Shown here: positions 43,135 through 55,000 of the stretch, piece by piece
Layout: each line of letters opens with the position of its first letter
Position numbering within the stretch: position 1 is the stretch's first letter
Assembly: GCA_017893485.1 (NCBI GenBank)
Contig: CM030358.1
Span: 149,929,368 to 149,993,367, forward strand
Direction: 5' to 3'
Length of the DNA stretch: 64,000 bases
DNA from: Hemerocallis citrina
Lineage: Eukaryota > Streptophyta > Magnoliopsida > Asparagales > Asphodelaceae
The notes under the pieces: model-generated
Databases searched by the model: none
Told to the model about the DNA's origin: nothing
Seen by the model: the letters and a program-made list of their open reading frames with translations, nothing else
Translations under genes and position numbers: made by a program

Positions 43135-43842
43135 GAGCATCCACAGTCGTTTGCTATAAATGCCAATTTGCCATTTTTTAGCAAATGAATGGCTGCAACG
43201 GTTTCTCATTTTGCCATTCTATAGCAAAGTTGTCATTCTTGTTTCTCAAATATGAGAAACGAAGATGAGAATTCTCAAATTATAAAGGACGGGGAATGAT
43301 TCCCCGTCTCTCAAATTTTAATATATTTTATTATCAACAGACGGGGTATCTTATACCGTCTGTTAAATTTTATTTATTTTTTTTAAAAAAAAGGTCAGAC
43401 GGGATATCATATCCCGTCGTTCACCTTTATTTTTTTTTTATTTTTTTTTATTTAAATGAACGGCCATGATTGGCCGATTAGAAGAAAAAAAGGGGGGGAA
43501 ATGGTGGGACGGGGAATGATTCCCCGTCCATGGAATGATTCCCGGTCCTTAAAAGGGGAATGAAAAAGTGGGTAGGTTTAGGTAGTTAATTAGGTTTAGG
43601 TAGTTGTTTAATTAGGTTTAGTTATTATTATATTATTTAATTTATTTAATTAATATAGTTTAATAGTTAATAAGTAATTAACTATTTTAATTTAATTTTA
43701 AAAGTTGAGACGGTATATGATATACCGTCCCACTCAATTTTTGGCAAACAATATAGCAAACGACCACTGCAGCGATCGATCTTATTTGCTATTACTGTAG
43801 CTGCCATTTTATAGCATATGAGAAAAACGACTGTGGATGCTC
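43135..43842. mobile_element. Hairpin-array element C, TSD TTA, inside EPRV1 coat region
   Basis: 708 bp. Ends GAGCATCCACAGTCGTTTGC and ACGACTGTGGATGCTC, with TTA duplications (43132-43134 and 43843-43845). Modules: GACGGGGA-atga-TTCCCCGTC (43289), GACGGGGTAT-ctt-ATACCGTC (43340), GACGGGATATCATATCCCGTC-type (43399), ACGGCCATGATTGGCCGA (43460), a double module at 43508-43548, and GACGGTATATGATATACCGTC-type (43709). It shares an AT-rich backbone (43600-43690) with element D. Confidence 0.8.
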
Positions 43843-44410
43843 TTAGTGATGCTTTTACCCATTCTTCAATTGTCCTATCTACGTCTTTTATGCAATCTAG
43901 GTCTAACCATTCTCCATTTCCTGCTATTTCTTTTTCGTAGTATTCTGTAGGTTCATATTTTGGGGTTTCCTTTTCTTTATCTTTTCCTAGTTGCATTCTT
44001 CTTTTTGTGTTTTGCCATTTCCATGGTAATTAGTAAGGTTTTTTGTTAGGTGGTGGTCTTAAGATTTCATACATGTTACTTGGAATTTCTGAAGGTTTTG
44101 CAATAATCTTATCTTGGTCCATTTTTATTTCCTCATTTGTTATATCTAGATTTTTCAAGACTTCTTCTACTTCTTCTGAATTAGGATTTGCCATTAAATC
44201 TTCTATTTCCAAGATATTTATATTAAGTTTTGTTATGGCTTCTAACTCTTTCATACATTCTTCTGTTATGTCTGATTCTTCTTCTGTGTAGTCAGTTATA
44301 TATCTACCTAATTCTTTTATATTTTTATTTATGATTCTTAAATCTTTTCTTATATCTCTTAACATTTCAGGACCATTGTAATCTTCTTCCAACTCTTGTA
44401 TGTTTATCAT
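43843..44410 (-). pseudogene. EPRV1 ORF1 N-terminal coiled-coil and coat N-terminal part
   Basis: 44410-44030 is open with heptad-like, Glu/Lys/Ile/Leu-rich helices (RDIRKDLRIINKNIKELGRY). 43996-43860 continues as the start of the coat region and is cut by element C. A coiled-coil ahead of the coat domain fits solendovirus ORF1 as I recall it. The start at 44410 is a true ATG on the minus strand. Confidence 0.6.
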
Positions 44411-44819
44411 ATAAATTTATGGGTTCATGTTAGGAATTAATACAATTGTTTCGTTGGTCATACTTAACCTATTATTTTGTATGCTAGTAGGTGTTGGTAA
44501 AACTAACTTGCTTCTTCGTTTCTGTAATCTAATACTTTGTATGCTATTTCTTTTTGTATCTCTTTAGGTAGTTGATTAGTTACTATTCTTGTTAGTAACA
44601 GGTATTCTGATATTTCTTTACTAGCAATATGCTTCTTTTCTGTTAATCTTTTATCAACCTATCTAATCTTGATTTTTGAAAGACTTTTTAATTTAAGTTT
44701 CTTTATTTTCTGTGAATTATCCAGCTTTTATAAAGATAATATGTATTATAGCTTATAATTTCTAAAACAGGATTATATATAAAATTTTATTTTTAGATTA
44801 TTATATTAAAAAGAGTTAG
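44411..44819 (-). other. EPRV1 5' flank
   Basis: AT-rich, possible residual ORF fragments on the minus strand, no primer site or promoter seen. The junction with the phospholipase gene's upstream DNA is placed near 44800-44820 only by loss of viral character. Confidence 0.4.
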
Positions 44820-45123
44820 TTAGTTAAATATTTTATAGCTAAGTCTTTTACAAAGTGGACCGTTTGGCTAAATGTTTTCCAATCGTGGGTTAGCTACCCA
44901 CTTTAGTCACTTTAAAGGTGAGTCTAAACCATTCATCTGGTTATACAATAAATAACATTCCAAACCTAAAACAAAGCAGAAAAACTCCTTTCCCTCAAAA
45001 GGCGCCCCCCCCCTTATCCTACACTGAAACCTATATCCTCCCTGCCTTATCCTACACTAAAAGAGTCCCCTTTTATCATCCTCCATGTTCCATTTTGAAA
45101 AGCTAGTCCATTACTTTCACCGT
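44820..45123 (+). promoter_or_regulatory. Upstream region of the phospholipase A1 gene
   Basis: About 300 bp between the viral fossil and the ATG. TTATACAATAAATAAC at 44940-44955 is a possible TATA region. A direct repeat CTTATCCTACACTRAAA (45014 and 45045) lies in the probable leader. The short distance to EPRV1 means the promoter may include viral DNA. Confidence 0.4.
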
Positions 45124-45456
45124 ATGGAAGAAGAAGAACAGCCATCCAATCCTTCTCCTCCTCCTGTTGCTGCTGCTGCTGCTCCTACTACTACTACTAC
45201 TAATAGGACTTCATGGCCGGAGTTGCTGGGGTCCACCAACTGGGAAAACCTTCTGGACCCCGTCGACCTCTCGCTCCTCGACCTCGTCCTTCGCAGCGGG
45301 GACTTTTGCCAGGTCACTTATGATTCCTTCAACAACGATCCACACTCCAAATATTGTGGTGCCTGTCGTTACGGTCTTCGTAACCTCCTCCATAAAACCA
45401 AGTTCCCCTTTGCCGACGATTACACCGTCACCCACTACATTTATGCCACTGCTCAG
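45124..45456 (+). CDS. Phospholipase A1 exon 1
   Basis: ATG at 45124, 111 codons, phase 0 end at CTCAG|GTCAGG. Encodes a low-complexity Pro/Ala/Thr start (codon repeats GCT and ACT), then the conserved LLDPVDLSLLDLVLRSGDF and the YIYATAQ end that precedes an intron here. A second GT five bases on would change frame, so 45456 is preferred. Confidence 0.9.
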
Positions 45457-45604
45457 GTCAGGTCCTCAATTTCCTTTTCATTTCTATATATTATTCATCC
45501 ATCTAATTAATTATTTTCATATCATGCATATAGAATAGAAAACATATTCATTAGGTGTACTTCATCTTGTTTAGTGTTATTATTTTGGGATAATAGATAA
45601 AAGG

Positions 45605-45671
<67 letters not shown>

Positions 45672-46016
45672 CCCTTCGGTTGCACACTACTTTTGGTGAG
45701 CACTCCGTAAACACTCACGAACTAGAGACCTTATGAAAAATCCAAACCGCTCATATTGTTCTATATGACTAAGATAGCCTAACAATAAAAAATCAAGTAA
45801 TTTGAAGTTCATTTGCTCATCCATCATGCTGTTATAATTTTCAGACATACAATTTTGTGATGATGTAAATCATGGGCAAATGAACTTCAAATTACTTGAT
45901 TTTTTTTATTGTTAGGCTATCTTAGGCATATAGAACAGTATGAGCGGTTCGGATTTTTCATAAGGTCTCTAGTTCGTGAGTGTTCACGGAGTGCTCACCA
46001 AAGTAGTGTAACCGAA

Positions 46017-46056
<40 letters not shown>

Positions 46057-49000
46057 AGCATAAGTCTGAGTTATATGACATATATATTATACCCAATAAT
46101 TAAAGGATGAAAATGATATTGTAAATAAATATGATCAGATGAAGATATTTTTATCACACTTTTGGCTTTAAAACTTACTCCCTCTCAATTCTAAAATGTA
46201 AGTCGTTAAAGTTTTTTTATATATTTTTCTAAGAAATATTTAGATTAGTGTATTGAGAAATAATTATATCTCTTAATTGAACATGTTAATTAACTTATTA
46301 ATTAATACAATACTTACGAAAATAACCTTTTATTTGAAACATCCCTTTTAATTGAACATGTTATTAACTAATTAAACTCTCAAGTGTTAAAATTGGTAGT
46401 GTGTTAAAAAATTAATTAATAAGATATTGAAAGTGTAAAGACAATATGTTGAAAAGCGAAAACTGACTTATATTCTGCAATATTAAATGACTTATATTGT
46501 CAAAAAAAAAAAAAAAAAATTCAAACAACTTACATTTTGAAACGGCCGGTGGGAGTACATGGAATTGTGTCAAAACATCTACTCCAACTTTTGGGACGAT
46601 ACATCATACATACCAAAACCAAAATCCACCTACTATCATCAATCGAACAATGCACAGTGTACTACTTTTTCACAATGTTGAAATATTTCCGTAGCAGATC
46701 AACTTCCCTGGCACCTTCACCTTCTCCCTCTCTCGGGAGGCCTGGAACCGAGAGTCCAACTGGATTGGTTACATTGCAGTATCATCCGATGCATCGGCTC
46801 AGGCATCAGGCCGGCGTGATATTTTCGTGGCATGGCGCGGCACAACTAGGGATCTTGAGTGGATTGATGTGCTCAAGCCCGATCTTGTTCCCATAAGTGA
46901 TATCTTATCAAAGAGCGATGATGACGATGATGATGATAAGAAGGCAAAAGTGATGGAGGGTTGGTATAAAATCTACACCTCTACTGATCCCAAGTCTCCG
47001 TTCAACAAGTCTAGTGCTAGGGACCAGCTCTTCACTGCTATTAGAGAGCTCGTTCAGAAATACAAGTAAGAAATTTCATTTGAGAATTGATCTTTGGTTT
47101 CCCAAATTAGAGCAAGACAGATATACCACACTGCTACACATATTCTGTTCTGTATTACTTTCCTGATTCTCTCATCTCTGATCTATCTAATCTAATCTAA
47201 TATTATACTAGGAGAGTTGGGATTGTCATTTGTACACAATCTGTAATTTGTACACATTCAATCATTCATTTTTAAGTGGGGTTATGTTAACCATTCATTT
47301 ACTCAATTATTGTTAGTTATCATAATACCCTCAAAGTTTAAATTTATTTTCGACATAATTATTTACAAAATTGTCACTCATATAAAATAAAAGTTGGTGC
47401 CACTAGGGGCAATTTGAAAAGAGTATGTGACGAGTAAAGAGAGGTCTTAGGTTCGGCCCAGATTATGTCATATTATTTACTATATAAAATATATTTAGGA
47501 CGTGCAAAGCATGTGTAGATTACTAGTAATATTATAATGAGAGAGTTGGGGTTGTATCACTTGTAGACAATTTCTAATTTATAGACAATCAATCATTTAA
47601 TCTCAACCATTTATTTTTAAGTGAAAGTTATATTAACCATCCATTTCGTCAATTGTTGTCAATTACCATAATACCCTCAAAGTTCAAATTTATTTACGAC
47701 ATAATTATTTACAAAAGTGTCATTCATATAAAATAAAGTTAGTGTCGTTAGGGATAATTATAAAGAGTATGGTAAGAATTTGAGATGGGTAAAATGAGTT
47801 CTCAGATTCAATTCCAAATTACGTCGTAGTCTTTACTTTTAAAAAATATTAAAAAATAAATTCTTAGGATGTGCATCGCACGTGGATATTGCTAGTAATT
47901 TAAGTTACATCATTTCTAATTTCTTTTACATTAAAAAAACACCACTATCCATTTTTGAATGCACACCATCATTATCGTTACTCCACTAATAGTGATAGAT
48001 TTTCTGATTTTCATGTACCATTGTATATTGTTTAAGCGGTGACAAAATGATACCAATTATACCAATAATCGTATAACAAAAATCTATATAATAAAACACA
48101 AAGAAAGCTATCAAGTGGATCTCCTTCAATTCTCCCAAAAATTAAAGGTCCAGATATAACCTCACAAAACATATTTTTCCCTCCAAAAAGTGCCCCCCCC
48201 CTCCCCCCTCCCCAAAACTCAAATTCAAATCTCCCATCCAAAACAATTTCTATATTTATTTAATTATTTTTTTCTCTCTCTCTCCCTCCCTCTTCTATTC
48301 AAAAAATTAAAAGAATAAAAATTTTAAAAAAATGTAAAAAAAATTAAAATTAAAAAACTAAAATAATTAAAAAATCACAAAAAATTAAAAACTTTAAAAA
48401 TAATTCAAAAAATCAAAAAAATCAAAAAAATAATATAATATATTTTTTGCTGGATCCCCAAAAGTTTCTGATATAATATGTTTGCTACTTCAATTAATTT
48501 GCTGGACCTCCAAAATTATTTTATATGATCAAATAAGGTACACCGTTCCAAAGACGTGCCGTAGGCACGTGTCAACGGGCAAACCTAGTATAAAATAAAA
48601 CTCATCTTAACTTACAGTTTAATGCCTCCTTGTTGAAGAAAAATTTCTTTGATTTTAAACTATTACAAGCTAGTAGAGAAAGAAACATTATAAGTAGAGT
48701 AGAGAGTGATTTCAGAACGTTTAATTTACTTGATCTAAAGGATCATAATGGAAAAGATTTTTTTGAAAAAGAGAAGGGAGAGATACAAGCGATGCCCTAG
48801 AGAGGACAGAGTGTTACATATTTATTGTGGAGGAAGGGAGAAGAGATTAGAACGAATCTTTTTTGAGCTGGCCATAGGTAAGAATCTTTTCTTTTGTGCT
48901 GACGCAAATTTCTCCATTGCTTTGTTAAAGCATTGCTTTAGAGCATCTACAGTCGTTCGTTATATTTTCCAATTTTTCATTTTTTTAGAAAATGGCAGGT

Positions 49001-52000
49001 TGTAGTCGTTTGCTATTTTGCCATTTTTTGGCAAAATGGCTACAGTCGTTTCTCAAAAATGAGAAACAAAATGGCGAAACGTATAACGTCCCTTTTATTT
49101 TAATTTTTTTTAATCGCTTTGGACGCTATATCCAAATTTTTTTTTTTTTTTTTTAAATGGGGGTCGGACGGTATAACATATACTGTCCCATTTTTTTTTT
49201 TTTTTTTAAAAATCCAACGGACAGATTTCGTCAAAAAAAAAAAAATCCCTAAATTCTCGGACGGTACCGTCCTTGAATTGTGGGCAATTTGTGGGTAGGT
49301 TAGATTTAGTTCGTTTTTAATTAGGTTTAGTTATTATTATATTATTTAATTTATTTAATTAATATATTTTAATAGTTAATAAGTAATTAATTAATTTTTT
49401 TTTTAAACGAATGACACGGTACAACATGTACCGTCGCTTGCATTTTTCCAAAAAAAATTTGCCCGACGGTAAATGTTCTACCGTCCCACGCAAAATTTTT
49501 CAAAAAATGAGAAACATATAGCAAACAACCACTGCAGCAACTTTCGCTATTTGCTAATACTGTAGCTGCCATTTTTTACAAAATGAGAAACACCATTGTG
49601 GATGCTCTTATAAAAGCAATTTCTTTTTCAGATTTTCAAATCTGGGTCCCTCTGCTACATTGTTGCTACAGTCTGTCGGTGTTTTCTAGGGTATTCTAGA
49701 ACCTTCTAGACTTCGGGTCCACTGATTTGTGGAGCTTTTCCTTTCTTCTTTGCATAAGCACTACCTATTAACACCTGTAGATCCTCATCTTCTTCTTCGT
49801 TAGGATTTTGGGCATCTTGCATTGGGTCTGCTAAGATTCAGGCAGAAGGGAATGTTGTGAATGTTGTAATCCCTCAGACATATTTTATGTATCAAATACA
49901 ATGGAGAATTGTAGCAACATATGTTCCTGGCATTTCTTCATAATATCTTCTGCCGTTCGAGGATATTTTAGCTCAAACATTTTCTTGAGCATCATGAGCG
50001 GATTTGCTGCTTCAATGTCTTTGACAAATGACTGGTCTTGAACCTGTTTATTTTGTTGAATAATTGTTTTGATGTCTGCAAATTTTGTATTGACATCAAT
50101 TGAAGTCCACCATTTTGAGTGGAATTTTCTTTTTAAACAGGGGAGATGATATTCATCCCATGTGGGTTCAATACTCCACTCCCAGATCCATGAGATTTCT
50201 GTCTCGCAGAAGAAACACATGGGACATAATCCGTCACAAATTTCATACTCATCCATTTTACTGATGACTGGATGAGTGTTTACCCATCGTTCGTATAACT
50301 CAAAAATATGCTTGGGTAATATCTCTAGGTCAGCACCGTATTTGTGCCACCAATCAAAGAACCAAGTTGGTATCCCTTTATTAAGGGCAGTGGGACAAAG
50401 CTTGAAAATCAAGTATGTGTTTGGGATTATCGAAGAGAAATGCCTCATAAAAGGCTAATACATAATCTCAATAGTTGAACATTTGGGCTTGTCCATCTAC
50501 CTTTAGTAATGGTAGTGCTTTATGAGTACTAAAACCCCAATCATTAGGAGATAATACAATCTTTAATGATGCATTTGCTAAAATTAGGACGCAATTTCTC
50601 ATTTATATTTGGATGTTAATGTTCGAATAAAACTTCCTTTTGTTGAAGTAATAATTGCATCCAATGCCAGGACTTATTGACCCTAGTAAGGTGAAAGCAA
50701 TTGAACAGATATTTCTGGCGCAATTTTTCTATCTCATTCATTAATGGGATATCTTCTCTTTTGAGATAAAGAATAAGTTCAGAAGCTTCCTTAGTATAAT
50801 TAGGTTGCTCCTTTTCTTTAAGGAGTATTCCTTTGATTTCTTTTAAAATCCTTGTTTGAGGATCCGTTATAGTTAAATTCAAAGAAAATTGATTTTTCTT
50901 TAAACGCAGCAATTATACCGCTATAGTATCTATCTGTCTTATAGGCATAAGCTCATGTAAAAATGGGGTTCCCAGGATGACATGTTGGGTTAAATCTTTA
51001 ACCAATAAAAAAGGAGTAGGAATACATATTTGGTTATTACAAATATGTGCATCCGTTAATTTATAATTAACATCTAATTTGTTACCACTGGTACCACTAA
51101 GTGTCTGAGTAGTGTTTTTCAAAATATATTGAAGGAACAATACATTCTCTTATACAATTTAGATTAGCACCGCTATCAACAAGTGCTATAAGATCTGGTA
51201 TAATATGGGTTTTGGCTATTACCAAAGTTATGGATATATAACACTTTTGAGATGTTACTTGTTATAACATTGTTAATAACTCAGAATTGTGAGGTTTAGA
51301 AGGGTCTCCTAGTTCCAATATTCTTTCAGGATATTCTCAATTTTCATCTAATCTTGATATGATATATTTATTTTATTGTTTAAGAAGTTTAACTTCTTCT
51401 TTGAGAATATTAACCACTCTACTTAAATCAGATAATGACAGTGTTTTTACTTGTCTTTCATCTCTTCTTTTCAAAATGTCTGAGATTTTATAGACATTAT
51501 CAATGTCAGGAGCAACCTTCTTTTTAGGCGTTCTTTTGTCATATTTTAGAAGGGACCCTATATGTTTACTGTTCAAATCTGATGATATATTTGTTAAGTT
51601 TCAAAGTTAATCTCAGATTAAATACACAACAGAAAAGTTACAAAAAAAATATCGAAACCTAGCCATGGATCTATAGAAAAACCATAAATCGTGTTTATGA
51701 GTTATACCTTGAAGATGGATCTGCTGCCTCCACAGTGTGCCAATCACAGCACTACAATATTGCGGTGCCTCTGCGGTATCCACGTGAATGGCTCAAATCA
51801 AGCTTTTCCTCACGCCGCAGTGCTAGGTGTAGGAAGGGGTTGTTCTTCACGATCTCTCTCTCTCACAATTTCTGTGACGGCTAGGGTTTTTTCATGCGTC
51901 ACTTTTTCACAGATACGTATCATATATATAGGTACAGAAAATCAACCCTAAGAAAGTAATGAGGTTGTTGGACTCACAATCTGACCTGGTTCAGATTCGT

Positions 52001-55000
52001 GTGTGGGCCTTTGAACTCCAGTCAGCCCATTTAATCTAATTAAATGTCCAACAAATGTCAGGAGTCCAAGTCTTATTGGATCCCCAATTAATTCATCTTA
52101 TGAATTTAAATCCCAATTTCGATCCATTCTAAGAGTGTGACCCTGTAGGTTCCCATGACGTTGACAGTATTACTAAAATCATATTCCAGTACTACAAACA
52201 GTGAGCGGTAACTAGAAATACATCACTGCTACTAAAATAACGGGAATGTCATTGATTTGACATAATATATCTGTGACCAATGTTATCATGTAGTCTAGTC
52301 CCTTTGTTCAGATATTTTAATTGACCACAAGGCATAGAGCGTGTCACCCTTGTATAGTTCAATCTTGGTTTCTTGATGTTCGACTAGACTTACTAAAACA
52401 AATGAGCTCAATATCTCATATTGACTTATTTGAGCATGACCATGCATTTTGCAGTCAATTAATCAAGGTGCCCATATATCGCTTCTGTTATGTAAGAGAG
52501 ACCAATCCTATATAACTCACTCACATTCCTCTGCATAATTTATAGTATATCCAATAGTCAACTTTATAATCACCTTATTACAGGCAACGTTTGTCGACAT
52601 TAAAACATATAACTTCTCATATAGGGAACCGTAGTGACTTCAAGTCAAAGGACTACATACACTATAGTCACTGTGAGAACCGCTTATGACGCTCACATAA
52701 CGATCCATGCAGCGTTTTCGTGGTGAGTCAGTCCAGTACATTATTACTCTAATATGTACCCATATGAAGACTTGATATCTTATATCCATGACCCGTGAGA
52801 TATAGTTATCCATCTACACATACTAGTTTCTATGTATTATTGTTGTTCTAATTCACAATAATATTTGACTATGGACATTTAAGAATAGTGTCCTGATTAC
52901 AACTAATAGAATCTCACAATCAAGTCATGCACTTGATATCCTATGGTATTGAATCTCCTATTCTAAGGATTTTATTATATTTAATCAGAATAAACAACAC
53001 AATAAATGAAATGCCTCATATATGAAATAAATATCATGATACAATTTAAAATAGTAATGTCAATACATAACTGGCCTCTAGGGCATACACCAACAGTATT
53101 ATCATCAGATAATACTTTGTCAATCATCTCTTTATTAGAAGAAATAACATTAATGGATAAACCATTCATTTCAACTATTGCTTTACAATAGCCTTATTCC
53201 ACCTTTTACCTATAAAAAAAAAAAAAAAACTATTGCTTTACAATAGTCTGGTTTATTAGTGTTGCAATTATTAACAACACATTGGCATGAGTAAGTAGAC
53301 TCATCAGAAGAAGTATCACTTTCTTCGTAAAAATCTGAATCGATTTCATCGTTTATCATGATCTTATGTAAAGATCTTCTTAGACCTTCGACTTTGATTC
53401 CAACGATATTTTTCTTAGTATAACATTTATTTGTATAGTGACCAATTTTGCCACATTTAAAGCATTTAGCTTTTCAAGGATTATTAATCCTTTTTTGTTT
53501 TTGCAAATTGTTTTTCTTTAGGATAATAATTATCTTTTTTTTTCCTTCTCTTTTTCTATAAGGAATGTAAGGTTTTTTACCATTATTTTTACTCTGAGTC
53601 TTAGGCGTGTAATCCTGACTGTATGCAAATTGTTGACATAATTATCTCAATTGTTTCTTTTCTGACAGCTTTTGCTATTTTAACTGTTTGGGCAATTTTA
53701 GATCATTGCATAAGGATAAACATTCTTTTTCGCAAGCATTAATTAATGTACCGTAGGAGTATTTTGCATAATCTATTACTCCCCCAGATAGTTGTAAATA
53801 AGTTCTTACTCTGTCTGCAAAAAGATTAGGTAATCCATCAGTAAAATTTGGATTGAGTAATGCTTTAGCCACTACCAATTTCACTATCATTCTCTTCACT
53901 ACCTAAGGTGGCATACTTCTATTAGAGAGTTTTCCCACCTACTCTATCTTCTCCTACCTATTGGAGTGTGCCACCTAAGATAGTGAAGAGAAATGTAGTA
54001 AAATTGGTAGTGGATGTAGCATTACTCATTTGGATTTCCAATGGATGCTATTAGCATCTTTGGAATTTATTACTCTATGTAGGAATGTATCCTTATACCA
54101 CCAAAAGGGTAATGCTATACCTACTACCAAATCTACTACTTTTTCTTTTACTACCTTATGTGGCACACTATTAGTGGAGGTTATTGTAGAGTGGGTGGTA
54201 GAAACATCCAATAGTGGTGTACCACCTAAGGTAGTAAAGAAAAATATAGTAGATTTGGTAGTAGGTGTAGCATTACCCCCACCAAAATGGGTTAATGCAG
54301 GGCATCATAAATTTTGCAATAATGCCCTGACCTTTTCTCCTCAATCACCAATGTCTCCGGTAAACTGGTAAAGTGATTGAGAATAGTAAGAGCACGGTTG
54401 TAAACAACTTCTTTTTGCTGTTCATTTTCAATTTCGAATGAATTATAAATGAGTAATGCTACATCCACTACCAATTTCACTATCATTTTGTCCACTACCT
54501 TAGGTGGCATACTCCAATAAGTATGGAAAGATAGAGTTGGTGGGAGAACTCTCCAATATGAGTATGCCACCTAAGATAGTGAACTAAATGGTAGTGAAAT
54601 TGGTAGTGGATGAAGCATTACTCATTATAAATTTAGTTTCTTTACTGAGATAGTTTGACCACGATCCGTGAGGTACATGTGAATCCACATGTTATAGAAC
54701 CAACAGTTTTCTTATCAAATATAATGAGTCATTCCAAGAATGGTATTATGGAAATGTTTTAGAAGAAAAGAGATTATTGATAAAAATAAATACTATGAGA
54801 TTCTTGAATCTGAGAATTGACTATAATATTTTATCCCTTGGTTCTTAGGGTCTGTTTGGAAACATTTAAGTTGGGGAATGGGAAGGAATGGAATGAAAAT
54901 GAATGGAGAGGAATGGAAAGAAAGGGAAAGGGATGAATTAACTTTATAAGTTGTGTGTGTTTGGCAACTGGTGGAATGGAATTGACTATTTTTTTGTTTC

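Larger units (their letters stand above)
37227..44800 (-). mobile_element. Endogenous caulimovirid EPRV1 (solendovirus-like order), decayed
   Basis: An old pararetrovirus copy in the plant genome. From right to left on the minus strand: coiled-coil region, coat domain with zinc finger, movement-type domain, aspartic protease motifs, RT, RNase H, one further ORF, promoter, leader and tRNA-Met primer site. Coat before movement before pol, with a separate ORF after RNase H, is the order I recall for solendoviruses; petuviruses have movement before coat. Many stops and frameshifts, plus hairpin element C in the coat region, make it a fossil. Confidence 0.8.
45457..46697 (+). other. Phospholipase A1 intron 1 (1.24 kb)
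   Basis: GT-AG. Holds a (TA)n run, a fold-back element, a (CT)n run and a Stowaway-like MITE, so most of the intron is inserted DNA. Confidence 0.85.
53675..54845 (-). pseudogene. EPRV2 coat core region, interrupted by three MITEs
   Basis: Viral coat-type sequence in blocks between MITEs: right of 54624, 54288-54450, 54037-54106 and 53675-53854. The last block is open over FADRVRTYLQLSGG to CNDLKLPKQL. Each gap coincides exactly with a MITE plus its 9-bp duplication. Confidence 0.7.

Noticed and set aside
48748..49005. 85-codon plus-strand frame
   Set aside because: Antisense to the viral promoter/leader and runs into element D; no similarity seen.
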